Of a stretch of DNA of 64,000 nucleotides, positions 19,437-27,886 are shown in pieces. This stretch comes from Streptomyces cinnabarinus (GTDB lineage: Bacteria; Actinomycetota; Actinomycetes; Streptomycetales; Streptomycetaceae): the NCBI RefSeq assembly GCF_027270315.1, contig NZ_CP114413.1, forward strand, positions 1,736,001-1,800,000. The letters are read 5' to 3'. The position numbers and the translations under genes are program-made. Position 1 is the stretch's first letter. Each line of letters starts with the position of its first letter. Under the pieces are notes generated by a model. It saw only the letters and a list, made by a program, of their open reading frames with translations, was not told where the DNA came from and searched no databases.

Positions 19437-20510
19437 TCACGTCCCGAACAGGTCCTGTTGTCCGTTTCCGCCGGTCCGGGAGTGCGGCGGGGTGAGGCCG
19501 AGATGCACCCATGCGGCGGGCGTGGCGACCCGGCCCCGGGGCGTACGGGCCAGCAGGCCCTCCCGGACCAGGAAGGGCTCGGCGACCTCCTCGACCGTCT
19601 CGCGCTCCTCCCCCACCGCGACGGCGAGGGTGGACAGGCCGACCGGGCCGCCGCCGAACAGCTTGAGCAGGGCTTCAAGGACGGCCCGGTCCAGCCGGTC
19701 CAGGCCGCGGGCGTCGACCTCGTAGACCGCGAGGGCCGCCGCCGCGATGTCCTGGGTGATCCGTCCGTCCGCCTTGACCTGGGCGTAGTCGCGGACCCGG
19801 CGCAGGAGGCGGTTGGCGATGCGGGGCGTGCCGCGGGAGCGGCCGGCGATCTCGGCGGCTCCGGCGGTGTCGATCTCGACGTCGAGGAGGTGCGCGGAGC
19901 GGTGGACCACGCGCTCCAGCTCGGCGGGCTCGTAGAACTCCATGTGCGCGGTGAAGCCGAAGCGGTCGCGCAGCGGGGGCGGCAGCAGGCCCGCGCGCGT
20001 GGTGGCGCCGACCAGGGTGAAGGGCGGCAGCTCCAGCGGGATGGCGGTGGCCCCGGGGCCCTTGCCGACGATCACGTCGACCCGGAAGTCCTCCATCGCC
20101 ATGTACAGCATCTCCTCGGCGGGCCGGGACATGCGGTGGATCTCGTCGAGGAAGAGGACCTCGCCCTCCTGGAGGGAGGAGAGGATCGCGGCGAGGTCGC
20201 CGGCGTGCTGGATGGCGGGGCCGGAGGTGATGCGGATCGGGGCGCCCATCTCGGCGGCGATGATCATCGAGAGGGTGGTCTTGCCGAGGCCGGGGGCGCC
20301 GGAGAGCAGGACGTGGTCGGCGGTGGCGCCGCGGGCGCGGGCGGCGCGCAGGACCAGGTCGAGCTGTTCGCGGACCTTCTCCTGACCGATGAACTCGCCC
20401 AGGTCCTTGGGGCGCAGCGCGGCCTCGACGGCCTGGTCCTCACGGTCGGCGACGGAGCCCACAAGACGCTCGCCGGCGGCGTCGGTGTCGGTGGTGTCGT
20501 CCCAGTTCAT
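19437..20510 (-). CDS. ruvB: Holliday junction branch migration helicase RuvB
   Basis: A 357-residue AAA+ motor with Walker A GAPGLGKTT (71-79), Walker B VLFLDEIHR, sensor-1 VGATTRAG and the arginine finger in LRDRFG. The C-terminal winged helix reads TPRGRVATPAAWVHLG. It drives branch migration with RuvA. It follows ruvA by 26 bases and ends the ruvC-ruvA-ruvB operon. Confidence 0.97.
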   Translation of the reverse strand: MNWDDTTDTDAAGERLVGSVADREDQAVEAALRPKDLGEFIGQEKVREQLDLVLRAARARGATADHVLLSGAPGLGKTTLSMIIAAEMGAPIRITSGPAIQHAGDLAAILSSLQEGEVLFLDEIHRMSRPAEEMLYMAMEDFRVDVIVGKGPGATAIPLELPPFTLVGATTRAGLLPPPLRDRFGFTAHMEFYEPAELERVVHRSAHLLDVEIDTAGAAEIAGRSRGTPRIANRLLRRVRDYAQVKADGRITQDIAAAALAVYEVDARGLDRLDRAVLEALLKLFGGGPVGLSTLAVAVGEERETVEEVAEPFLVREGLLARTPRGRVATPAAWVHLGLTPPHSRTGGNGQQDLFGT

Positions 20511-20536
20511 CAGTGGTGTGCCTCAGCGTGGTGGGG

Positions 20537-21142
20537 TCAGCGGGCGCGGTTGAGGGTCTGGAGGGCCGCCTTGAGCAGCTGGCCGACCGGGGGTGCTTCC
20601 CCGGCGGCCTCGGCCTGCGGGGCGACCGCGGTGACGGCCTCGTCGGCCTCGCGGGTGGCGTACCCGAGGCCGATCAGGGCGGCGTGCAGCTGGTCGCGCC
20701 AGCCCTGGCTGACCGGGGCACCGATCGCGGGGGCGCCGAGGGGCTCGCCGAGGCGGTCCTTCAGTTCCAGGAGCAGCTTCTGCGCACCCTTCCTGCCGAT
20801 GCCCGGGACGGCGGTGAGCGCCTTCTCGTCCCCGGTGGCGACGGCTCTGCGCAGGGCGTCGGGCGAGTGCACGGCGAGCATCGCCTGGGCCAGCCGGGGG
20901 CCGACCCCGCTCGCGGTCTGGAGCAGCACGAACACCTGGCGTTCGTCGTCGTCGGCGAAGCCGTACAGGGTCAGCGAGTCCTCGCGGACCACGAGGGAGG
21001 TGGCGAGCTTGGTCTGCTGTCCCATGCGGAGCCCGGAGAGGGTGCCGGGCGTGCACTGGACCGAGATGCCGATCCCGCCCACCTCGACCACCGCGGAGTC
21101 GGGAGCGAGGGCGGCGACCGGGCCGCTGACGAAGGCGATCAT
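20537..21142 (-). CDS. ruvA: Holliday junction DNA helicase subunit RuvA
   Basis: A 201-residue protein that forms the tetrameric junction-binding platform for RuvB. An N-terminal OB fold (MIAFVSGPVAALAPDSAVVEVGGIGI) is followed by the two helix-hairpin-helix motifs (ASGVGPRLAQAML, VPGIGRKGAQKL) and the mobile C-terminal domain III that contacts RuvB. The ATG overlaps the ruvC stop by four bases. Confidence 0.97.
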   Translation of the reverse strand: MIAFVSGPVAALAPDSAVVEVGGIGISVQCTPGTLSGLRMGQQTKLATSLVVREDSLTLYGFADDDERQVFVLLQTASGVGPRLAQAMLAVHSPDALRRAVATGDEKALTAVPGIGRKGAQKLLLELKDRLGEPLGAPAIGAPVSQGWRDQLHAALIGLGYATREADEAVTAVAPQAEAAGEAPPVGQLLKAALQTLNRAR

Positions 21143-21675
21143 GCGCTACGGCCTTTCGATGAAGCTGTGTGCAGGGCGACGGCCTGCTGGAGTCGGTTCT
21201 GCGCGGGGGCGCGCCAGATGTGACAGATGGCGAGGGCGAGGGCGTCGGCGGCGTCCGCGGGCTTGGGCGGCGCGCTGAGCCGCAGCAGGCGGGTGACCAT
21301 GGCGCCGACCTGTGCCTTGTCGGCGCGGCCGCTGCCGGTGACGGCCGCCTTGACCTCGCTGGGGGTGTGCAGGGCGACGGGGATGCCGCGGCGGGCGGCG
21401 CAGAGCATGGCGACGGCGCTGGCCTGGGCGGTGCCCATGACCGTACGGACGTTGTGCTGGCTGAACACCCGCTCCACGGCGACGAATTCGGGCCGGTGCT
21501 CGTCCAGCCACTGCTCGATGCCCTGCTCCACGGCGACCAGGCGCTGCCCCAACTCCGCGTCCGCGGGCGTGCGTACGACACCGACGCCGAGCATCGTCAA
21601 CGGCCGCCCCGCGACGCCTTCGACGACCCCGACCCCGCATCGCGTCAGTCCGGGGTCAACCCCGAGTACCCGCAC
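21139..21675 (-). CDS. ruvC: Crossover junction endonuclease RuvC
   Basis: A 178-residue Holliday junction resolvase of the RNase H fold. Catalytic acids are visible: Asp7 (VDPGLTRCG), the Glu of AVERVFS, and the C-terminal pair in KPADAADALALAICH. The start is GTG. It is the first gene of ruvCAB, separated from yebC by a strong hairpin. Confidence 0.96.
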   Translation of the reverse strand: MRVLGVDPGLTRCGVGVVEGVAGRPLTMLGVGVVRTPADAELGQRLVAVEQGIEQWLDEHRPEFVAVERVFSQHNVRTVMGTAQASAVAMLCAARRGIPVALHTPSEVKAAVTGSGRADKAQVGAMVTRLLRLSAPPKPADAADALALAICHIWRAPAQNRLQQAVALHTASSKGRSA

Positions 21676-21755
21676 ACGCCCTCCCCTCGTTCTCCCCCGG
21701 CTTCGCTGGGTGGTGCCCCCAGTTTGTGCAGGCTATCCGGTGCCACTGACAACGG

Positions 21756-21791
21756 CGGCGGGCCGGTGGGGTGTGTCCCACCGGCCCGCCG
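21756..21791 (-). terminator. Terminator hairpin downstream of yebC
   Basis: A perfect 15-bp stem (CGGCGGGCCGGTGGG and its complement) with loop GTGTGT, 25 bases past the yebC stop. It separates the yebC transcript from the ruvCAB promoter region. Confidence 0.88.
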
Positions 21792-21815
21792 GAATCCGCT
21801 CGGTTCGCGGCAGCG

Positions 21816-22568
21816 TTACGCGTCGACCTTCTCCATGATCTCGTCGCTGACGTCGAAGTTGGCGAAGACGTTCTGCACGTCGTCGCTGTCCTCCAGGGCG
21901 TCGATCAGCTTGAAGATCTTCTTGGCGCCGTCCTCGTCCAGCTCGACCTGGACGGACGGCACGAAGCTGGACTCGGCGGAGTCGTAGTCGATGCCGGCCT
22001 CCTGGAGCGCGGTGCGGACCGCGACCAGGTCGGTGGCCTCGCTGACGACCTCGAAGGACTCACCGAGATCGTTGACCTCCTCGGCGCCCGCGTCCAGGAC
22101 GGCGGTGAGGACGTCGTCCTCGGACAGCTCGCCCTTGGGGACGATGATGACGCCCTTGCGGCTGAACATGTACGACACGGAGCCCGGGTCGGCCATGTTG
22201 CCGCCGTTGCGGGTCATGGCGACGCGGACGTCGGAGGCGGCGCGGTTGCGGTTGTCGGTGAGGCACTCGATGAGCACCGCGACGCCGTTCGGGCCGTAGC
22301 CCTCGTACATGATCGTCTCGTAGTCGGCGCCGCCGGCCTCGAGGCCTCCGCCGCGCTTGACGGCGGAGTCGATGTTCTTGTTGGGAACCGACTGCTTCTT
22401 GGCCTTCTGGATGGCGTCGTAAAGGGTCGGGTTGCCCTCGATGTCGACGCCGCCCATGCGGGCCGCGACCTCGATGTTCTTGATCAGCTTCGCGAAGAGC
22501 TTGCCGCGCTTGGCGTCGATCACGGCCTTCTTGTGCTTCGTCGTAGCCCATTTAGAGTGGCCGGACAT
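21816..22568 (-). CDS. YebC/PmpR family transcriptional regulator/translation factor
   Basis: A 250-residue, full-length YebC/TACO1-family protein with the signature N-terminus SGHSKWATTKHKKAVIDAKRGKLF. Family members have been described as DNA-binding regulators and, more recently, as ribosome-associated factors relieving stalling at proline stretches; the sequence does not distinguish these. It lies between pdxT and ruvC, as in many actinomycetes, and has its own terminator. Confidence 0.95.
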   Translation of the reverse strand: MSGHSKWATTKHKKAVIDAKRGKLFAKLIKNIEVAARMGGVDIEGNPTLYDAIQKAKKQSVPNKNIDSAVKRGGGLEAGGADYETIMYEGYGPNGVAVLIECLTDNRNRAASDVRVAMTRNGGNMADPGSVSYMFSRKGVIIVPKGELSEDDVLTAVLDAGAEEVNDLGESFEVVSEATDLVAVRTALQEAGIDYDSAESSFVPSVQVELDEDGAKKIFKLIDALEDSDDVQNVFANFDVSDEIMEKVDA

Positions 22569-22615
22569 CTGCCTGTCTCCTTCGCGTAACCCACTAAGAA
22601 CGAACGCCAGAGATC

Positions 22616-23221
22616 CTACAAGGACTCCACTGTCCCGTTCGCGCGCACCATGTCGACGAAGAGCCCGTGCACGCGGTGGTCGCCGGTCAGTTCCGGATGG
22701 AACGACGTGGCGAGCGCGTTGCCCTGGCGGACCGCGACGATGTGACCGTCGTGCTCGGCGAGCACCTCGGTCTCGGCGCCGACGGACTCCACCCAGGGGG
22801 CGCGGATGAAGACGCCCTCCACAGGATCGCCCGCGATGCCCCGCACGTCGAGGGCGGCCTCGAAGGACTCGTTCTGACGTCCGAAGGCGTTGCGGCGCAC
22901 GATCATGTCGATGCCCCCGACCGTCTCCTGGCCGGAGCGCGGGTCGAGGATCTTGTCGGCGAGCATGATCATGCCGGCGCAGGTGCCGTAGACCGGCATC
23001 CCGCTGTGCACGCGCGTGCGCAGCGGCTCCATCACGCCGAAGAGGATGGCCAGTTTGGAGATGGTGGTGGACTCACCGCCGGGGATGACCAGGCCGTCCA
23101 CCTCGGCGAGTTCCTCGGGGCGCCGCACCGGCCTGGCCACGGCATCGGCCGTGGCCAGGGCGACGAGGTGCTCCCGTACGTCGCCCTGAAGGGCCAGGAC
23201 GCCTATGACGGGAGTGGTCAT
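22616..23221 (-). CDS. pdxT: Pyridoxal 5'-phosphate synthase glutaminase subunit
   Basis: A 201-residue class I glutamine amidotransferase that supplies ammonia to PdxS. It has the oxyanion-hole motif IPGGESTT, the nucleophile in YGTCAGM, and the His-Glu of SFHPEL. The ATG overlaps the pdxS stop by one base (TAATG), giving tight 1:1 coupling with the synthase subunit. Confidence 0.97.
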   Translation of the reverse strand: MTTPVIGVLALQGDVREHLVALATADAVARPVRRPEELAEVDGLVIPGGESTTISKLAILFGVMEPLRTRVHSGMPVYGTCAGMIMLADKILDPRSGQETVGGIDMIVRRNAFGRQNESFEAALDVRGIAGDPVEGVFIRAPWVESVGAETEVLAEHDGHIVAVRQGNALATSFHPELTGDHRVHGLFVDMVRANGTVESL

Positions 23222-24126
23222 TACCAGCCTCGGTTCGCGTAACGCTCGGCCTCGGGGAGGGTGTCGCAGTTGATGCCGACCATGGCCTCGCCCAGGTTGC
23301 GGGAGGCGTCCGCGATGATCTTCGGGTCGTCGTAGAAGGTGGTGGCCTTCACGATGGCGGCGGCGCGCTTGGCCGGGTCGCCGGACTTGAAGATGCCGGA
23401 GCCGACGAAGACGCCCTCGGCGCCGAGCTGGCGCATCAGCGCGGCGTCGGCCGGGGTGGCCACGCCACCGGCGGAGAACAGCACGACCGGGAGCTTGCCC
23501 AGCTCGGAGACTTCCTTGACCAGCTCGTACGGGGCGCGCAGCTCCTTGGCGGCGGCGTACAGCTCGTTGTTGTCGAAGCCGCGCAGCTTGGCGATCTCGT
23601 TCTTGATCTGGCGCAGGTGGCGGACGGCCTCGACGACGTTGCCGGTGCCGGCCTCGCCCTTGGAGCGGATCATGGCGGCGCCCTCGGCGATACGGCGCAG
23701 GGCCTCGCCCAGATTGGTGGCACCGCAGACGAAGGGGGTGGTGAAGGCCCACTTGTCGGAGTGGTTGACCTCGTCGGCCGGGGTCAGGACCTCGGACTCG
23801 TCGATGTAGTCGACGCCGAGGGACTGAAGGACCTGGGCCTCGACGAAGTGGCCGATGCGCGACTTGGCCATCACGGGGATGGAGACCGCCTCGATGATGC
23901 CCTCGATCATGTCCGGGTCGGACATCCGGGCCACCCCGCCGTCCTTGCGGATGTCGGCCGGGACCCGCTCCAGGGCCATGACGGCGACCGCGCCCGCGTC
24001 CTCGGCGATCTTCGCCTGCTCCGGCGTGACGACGTCCATGATGACGCCACCCTTGAGCTGCTCGGCCATACCGCGCTTGACGCGGGCAGTGCCGGTGGCG
24101 GAAGCCTGGTTCTCGGTGATGGACAC
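23221..24126 (-). CDS. pdxS: Pyridoxal 5'-phosphate synthase lyase subunit
   Basis: A 301-residue (beta/alpha)8 enzyme that makes pyridoxal phosphate from ribose 5-phosphate, glyceraldehyde 3-phosphate and ammonia (DXP-independent pathway). Conserved segments include KGGVIMDVV, the catalytic-lysine region VMAKSRIGHF, the second lysine region GEAGTGNV, and FSAGGVATPADAALM. The start is GTG. Together with pdxT this is a complete vitamin B6 route. Confidence 0.98.
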   Translation of the reverse strand: MSITENQASATGTARVKRGMAEQLKGGVIMDVVTPEQAKIAEDAGAVAVMALERVPADIRKDGGVARMSDPDMIEGIIEAVSIPVMAKSRIGHFVEAQVLQSLGVDYIDESEVLTPADEVNHSDKWAFTTPFVCGATNLGEALRRIAEGAAMIRSKGEAGTGNVVEAVRHLRQIKNEIAKLRGFDNNELYAAAKELRAPYELVKEVSELGKLPVVLFSAGGVATPADAALMRQLGAEGVFVGSGIFKSGDPAKRAAAIVKATTFYDDPKIIADASRNLGEAMVGINCDTLPEAERYANRGW

Positions 24127-24243
24127 GGATTGACCTCACTGACGTGAAAAGCGGGTTTCTACTGCACCGAGGAAACGTGACGGGACCAGGCCACAGCAAG
24201 GGCCAATGGTGAGGCGGTGGATCCTTTTCGGATTCAACCGGAT

Positions 24244-24807
24244 TCAGGCAGTGCCGGGCCCCTGCTGGGCGGTGCGGTCGACGAGGGCGGCCGGAGGCTC
24301 GTCGTCCATCTCGAAGGCCATCGGGAAGGGGGCGTGGCCGGCCAGCCGGAACCAGCGCACCTTGCGGTGCTCGCGCAGCCGGCGGGCGGCGCCGACCGCG
24401 TCGTTGTGGAACCGGCGGGCCATGGGGACCCGGCGCACCGCCTCGGTGAGTTCATGGGCGGCCGACTCTCCCCCGGGCGCCTCCCGGACCCCCTCGACCT
24501 GGGCCTGTTCGGCGAACACGGCACGCAGCGCCTGGCTCAGCTCGCTCTCGGCGACCTCCCGCTGCTCCTCCTCCGCCTGCCGGGCGGCGTGCGCGGACTC
24601 GTACAGGACGATCGACGCCGCCGGATCGAGCACTCCGGAGGTGGCCAGTTCCTGGGTCACGGAGGCCCGACGGAGCAGCTGGGCGTCGAGGGCGGCACGG
24701 GTGGCGTCGATCCGGGCGTGGAGCCGGTCCAGACGGCCCGCCGTCCAGCTCAGGTAGACGCCGATCGCGAGGAGCGCGACGAGGATCCAGATGAGGGTTG
24801 CGGTCAC
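24244..24807 (-). CDS. Single-span membrane protein with helical domain (LemA-like?)
   Basis: A 187-residue protein from the GTG at 24807 (a TTG nine bases upstream is possible). One membrane helix lies near residues 4-20 (LIWILVALLAIGVYLSW), followed by long amphipathic helices (GRLDRLHARIDATRAALDAQLLRRASVTQ...). The topology and the DAQLLRRASV segment resemble LemA proteins, but I cannot confirm membership. It is the distal gene after pimA, 70 bases downstream, so it may belong to the phosphatidylinositol mannoside operon. Confidence 0.7.
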   Translation of the reverse strand: MTATLIWILVALLAIGVYLSWTAGRLDRLHARIDATRAALDAQLLRRASVTQELATSGVLDPAASIVLYESAHAARQAEEEQREVAESELSQALRAVFAEQAQVEGVREAPGGESAAHELTEAVRRVPMARRFHNDAVGAARRLREHRKVRWFRLAGHAPFPMAFEMDDEPPAALVDRTAQQGPGTA

Positions 24808-24877
24808 GGGCGGCAAGGTTACCGACGTACCGGAACCCGGCTACGCCCGCCCACGCGCGTGGGCGCGACGCGGACGC

Positions 24878-26047
24878 TCAGTCCCGTGCCAGCCCCAGTC
24901 GTGCCCGCAGCCCGGGCCCACGCTCGTCGTCCGTCGCCGCCACCGCGGCCGCGCCCGCCGTCACCGTCTCGTACACCGACAGGATGTCCGCGCCGACCGT
25001 CGACCAGTCGAAGCGGCGGACGTGGGCGCTGCCCCGCTCGCGCAGTTGCTCGCGGCGTGCCGGGTCCTCCAGCAGGCGTACGGCAGCCTCGGCGAGCGCG
25101 TCGGCGTCCTCGTTGGCGAAGAGCTCTCCCGCCGCGCCCTGGTCGAGGACCTGGGCGAAGGCGTCGAGGTCGGAGGCGAGCACCGGCGCTCCGGCGGACA
25201 TCGCCTCGACCAGGATGATGCCGAAGCTCTCTCCGCCGGTGTTGGGAGCGACGTACAGGTCGACGCTGCGCAGGAAGCGGGCCTTGTCCTCGTCGCTGAC
25301 CATGCCGAGGAACTCCACCCGGGAGCGCAGCTCGGCGGGCAGCGACTCCACCGCCTCCTTCTCGTCACCGCGCCCGGCGACCAGCAGCCGGGACTGCGGC
25401 CGGGCCGCGAGGATCTTCGGCAGCGCCTTCATCAGCACCGGCAGTCCCTTGCGGGGCTCGTCGATGCGGCCGATGAAGCCGATCGTGTCGCCCTGCCACT
25501 CCGCCTTGGGCTCGGCCTTGGCGAAGAAGTCGACGTCGACGCCGTTGGGGATCACGACCGCGTCGCCGCCCAGGTGTTCCACCAGGGTGCGCCGGGCGTA
25601 CTCGCTCACCGCGATGCGCGCGCTGATCTTCTCCAGGGCGGCCTGGAGGATCGAGTACGCGGCGATCATCGCCTTGGAGCGCGGGTTGGAGGTGTGGAAG
25701 GTGGCGACCAGCGGCCCCTGCGCGGCCCAGCAGGTCAGCAGCCCGAGGGAGGGCGAGGACGGCTCGTGGATGTGCACGACGTCGAACGCGCCGTCGTGCA
25801 GCCAGCGCCGTACCCGCGCGGCCGACAGGAACCCGAAGTTCAGCCGGGCCACCGAGCCGTTGTACGGCACCGGGACCGCGCGGCCGGCCGAGACGACGTA
25901 CGGCGGCAGCGGGGTGTCGTCGTCGGCCGGGGCCAGCACGGAGACCTCGTGGCCGAGGCGGATGAAGTACTCGGCGAGATCGCGGATGTGGAACTGGACG
26001 CCGCCCGGCACGTCCCAGGAGTACGGGCAGACGATGCCGATCCTCAC
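24878..26047 (-). CDS. pimA: Phosphatidylinositol mannosyltransferase PimA-like GT4
   Basis: A 389-residue GT-B glycosyltransferase. The N-terminus RIGIVCPYSWDVPGGVQFH closely matches mycobacterial PimA, which transfers the first mannose from GDP-mannose to phosphatidylinositol on the cytoplasmic face. The C-terminal GT4 domain has FIGRIDEPRKGLPVL and the E-x7-E motif in ESFGIILVEAMSAG. The start is GTG at 26047, overlapping the acyltransferase stop (GTGA), with GAGAAGGGG upstream. Assignment rests on this and on the neighbouring pgsA-like and acyltransferase genes. Confidence 0.9.
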   Translation of the reverse strand: MRIGIVCPYSWDVPGGVQFHIRDLAEYFIRLGHEVSVLAPADDDTPLPPYVVSAGRAVPVPYNGSVARLNFGFLSAARVRRWLHDGAFDVVHIHEPSSPSLGLLTCWAAQGPLVATFHTSNPRSKAMIAAYSILQAALEKISARIAVSEYARRTLVEHLGGDAVVIPNGVDVDFFAKAEPKAEWQGDTIGFIGRIDEPRKGLPVLMKALPKILAARPQSRLLVAGRGDEKEAVESLPAELRSRVEFLGMVSDEDKARFLRSVDLYVAPNTGGESFGIILVEAMSAGAPVLASDLDAFAQVLDQGAAGELFANEDADALAEAAVRLLEDPARREQLRERGSAHVRRFDWSTVGADILSVYETVTAGAAAVAATDDERGPGLRARLGLARD

Positions 26048-26952
26048 GACGACCCCTTCTCGGGGTCCAGATCGGCCACCCACAAGCGCTGAAGCATGTG
26101 CCAGTCCTCCGGATGCTCGGCGATCCCCGTGGCGAAGGCGTCGGCCAGCGCCTGTGTCATGACAGACGTCTTCTCGGCCCGGGTACCTGTCTCGGGCACC
26201 TCGACCGGGGGATGCACCCGCCCGCGCATCACGGGCGAGTCGTCGTACCAGAGCGTCACCGGCAGCAGCAGCGCGCCGGTCTGCTGGGCGAGCAGAGCCG
26301 GTCCGGCGGGCATCCGGGCCGTCTCGCCGAAGAACTTGACCTCGACGCCGGAGGCGGACAGATCACGGTCGGCGACCAGGCAGACCAGGCCGCCGTCGCG
26401 CAGTCGGCGGGCCAGCGTGCCGAAGGCCGAGCCACCGCTGTGCGGCAGCACCTCCATGCCGAGACCCTCGCGGTAGGCGACGAACCGGTCGTAGAGGGAC
26501 TCCGGCTTCAGCCGCTCGGCGACCGTGGTGAACGGCGTTTCCAGCTTGGTGGTGACCCAGGCGCCCGCGAGGTCCCAGTTGCCCAGGTGCGGCAGGGCCA
26601 GGATGACGCCCCGGTCGGACGCGAGGCCGTCGGTGAGGTAGTGCACGTCCTTGGGGTCGAAGCCCCCCTTGACGCGGTCCGCGCTCCACGCGGGGAGCCG
26701 GAAGGACTCCATCCAGTAGCGCAGGTACGAACGCATCCCCGCGCGGGACAGCTCCGCGAGGCGCTCCGGGCTCGCGTCGGGCACCACGCGCGCGTAGTTG
26801 CTCTCCAGCCGCAGCACACCCTTGCCGCGCCGCTTCCAGACGGCGTCCGCGATGGTGCGGCCGAGCCGTACCGCGACCGGTTCGGGGAGCTTCTTGACGG
26901 TGCCCCAGCCCAGGCCGTACAGCGCGTCCGTCAGCCGCTCCTGGGCACTCAT
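26044..26952 (-). CDS. Phosphatidylinositol mannoside acyltransferase
   Basis: A 302-residue LPLAT/HtrB-family acyltransferase with the catalytic H-x4-D motif in LALPHLGNWDLAG and the glycine-rich DRDLSASGVEVKFFGE segment. It corresponds by context to mycobacterial PatA, which acylates PIM1/PIM2. The ATG overlaps the stop of the CDP-alcohol transferase (ATGA), and its own stop overlaps pimA, so three successive steps of one pathway are translationally linked. Confidence 0.92.
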   Translation of the reverse strand: MSAQERLTDALYGLGWGTVKKLPEPVAVRLGRTIADAVWKRRGKGVLRLESNYARVVPDASPERLAELSRAGMRSYLRYWMESFRLPAWSADRVKGGFDPKDVHYLTDGLASDRGVILALPHLGNWDLAGAWVTTKLETPFTTVAERLKPESLYDRFVAYREGLGMEVLPHSGGSAFGTLARRLRDGGLVCLVADRDLSASGVEVKFFGETARMPAGPALLAQQTGALLLPVTLWYDDSPVMRGRVHPPVEVPETGTRAEKTSVMTQALADAFATGIAEHPEDWHMLQRLWVADLDPEKGSS

Positions 26953-27683
26953 TTCGCCGCCTCGCTCCCCTGCGGGGCATTGTCCACCGCGGCCGCCGCG
27001 TCCGCCTCCGCGGACTCCCGGCGCACGGTGACGACCCGCTGGATCAGCGTGACCAGGCTGCCCACGGCGACGATCCACAGCGCGACGGGCAGCAGGTACT
27101 GGATGCCGGGCACCCCGAAGGTGTGCAGCCCCGCGAGACCGGCCGCCACCAGGGAGATCACCAGCCGCTCGGCCCGCTCCACCAGACCGTTCACGGCCAC
27201 CGGCAGACCGATCGACTCGCCCCGGGCCTTGGTGTACGACACCACCTGACCGCTCGCCAGACAGAAGATCGAGACGGCGCACAGGACGAGGTCGTCGCCG
27301 CCACCGGCGTACCAGAGGGCGAAACCGCCGAAGATCGCGCCGTCGGCGACGCGGTCGAGCGTGGAGTCCAGGAAGGCGCCCCAGCGGCTGGAGCGGCCGA
27401 GCTGGCGGGCCATGTTGCCGTCGACGAGGTCGGAGAACACGAAGAGCGTGATCACGACCGTGCCCCAGAAGAACTCGCCCTGCGGGTAGAACACCAGCGC
27501 GCCCGCCATCACTCCGGCGGTGCCGATCAGCGTGACCGCGTCGGGGCTGACGCCCCGCCGGATCAGAAACGCGGCGAACGGTGTGAGGACACGCGTGAAG
27601 AATGCACGCGCGTACTTGTTCAGCATGACCTTCCCGAGGTTCGGTGTGGCCGCGCGGCCCCTGCTGGCCACCGGCTGGCCCAT
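26949..27683 (-). CDS. pgsA: CDP-alcohol phosphatidyltransferase (phosphatidylinositol phosphate synthase)
   Basis: A 244-residue membrane enzyme with the full CDP-alcohol motif D-G-x2-A-R-x8-G-x3-D-x3-D (DGNMARQLGRSSRWGAFLDSTLD) and about six TMs. By its position before acyltransferase and pimA it most likely makes phosphatidylinositol phosphate from CDP-diacylglycerol and inositol 1-phosphate. The start is uncertain: ATG at 27683 (MGQPVASRG) or ATG at 27626 (MLNKYARAFF), where GGGAAGG lies very close upstream. It is divergent from the EF-G-like gene. Confidence 0.9.
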   Translation of the reverse strand: MGQPVASRGRAATPNLGKVMLNKYARAFFTRVLTPFAAFLIRRGVSPDAVTLIGTAGVMAGALVFYPQGEFFWGTVVITLFVFSDLVDGNMARQLGRSSRWGAFLDSTLDRVADGAIFGGFALWYAGGGDDLVLCAVSIFCLASGQVVSYTKARGESIGLPVAVNGLVERAERLVISLVAAGLAGLHTFGVPGIQYLLPVALWIVAVGSLVTLIQRVVTVRRESAEADAAAAVDNAPQGSEAAK

Positions 27684-27886
27684 CGTAGCCACGCCCGCGC
27701 GTGGGCGGCGGCCGGGCGGCGGATCACGCTCCGCGCGGGAGGCGGTCGCGATCACGTCCGCCGTATGGACGCACCGTGACGGGAGTGGAAAGCTCGAAGG
27801 ACCGCGGGCGTCATCGGAGCCGCCACCGCACGCGGGTCCGCATGTCCGCGCCCACAGCGACCTCACCGTGCACGGGAGGCAGGATC

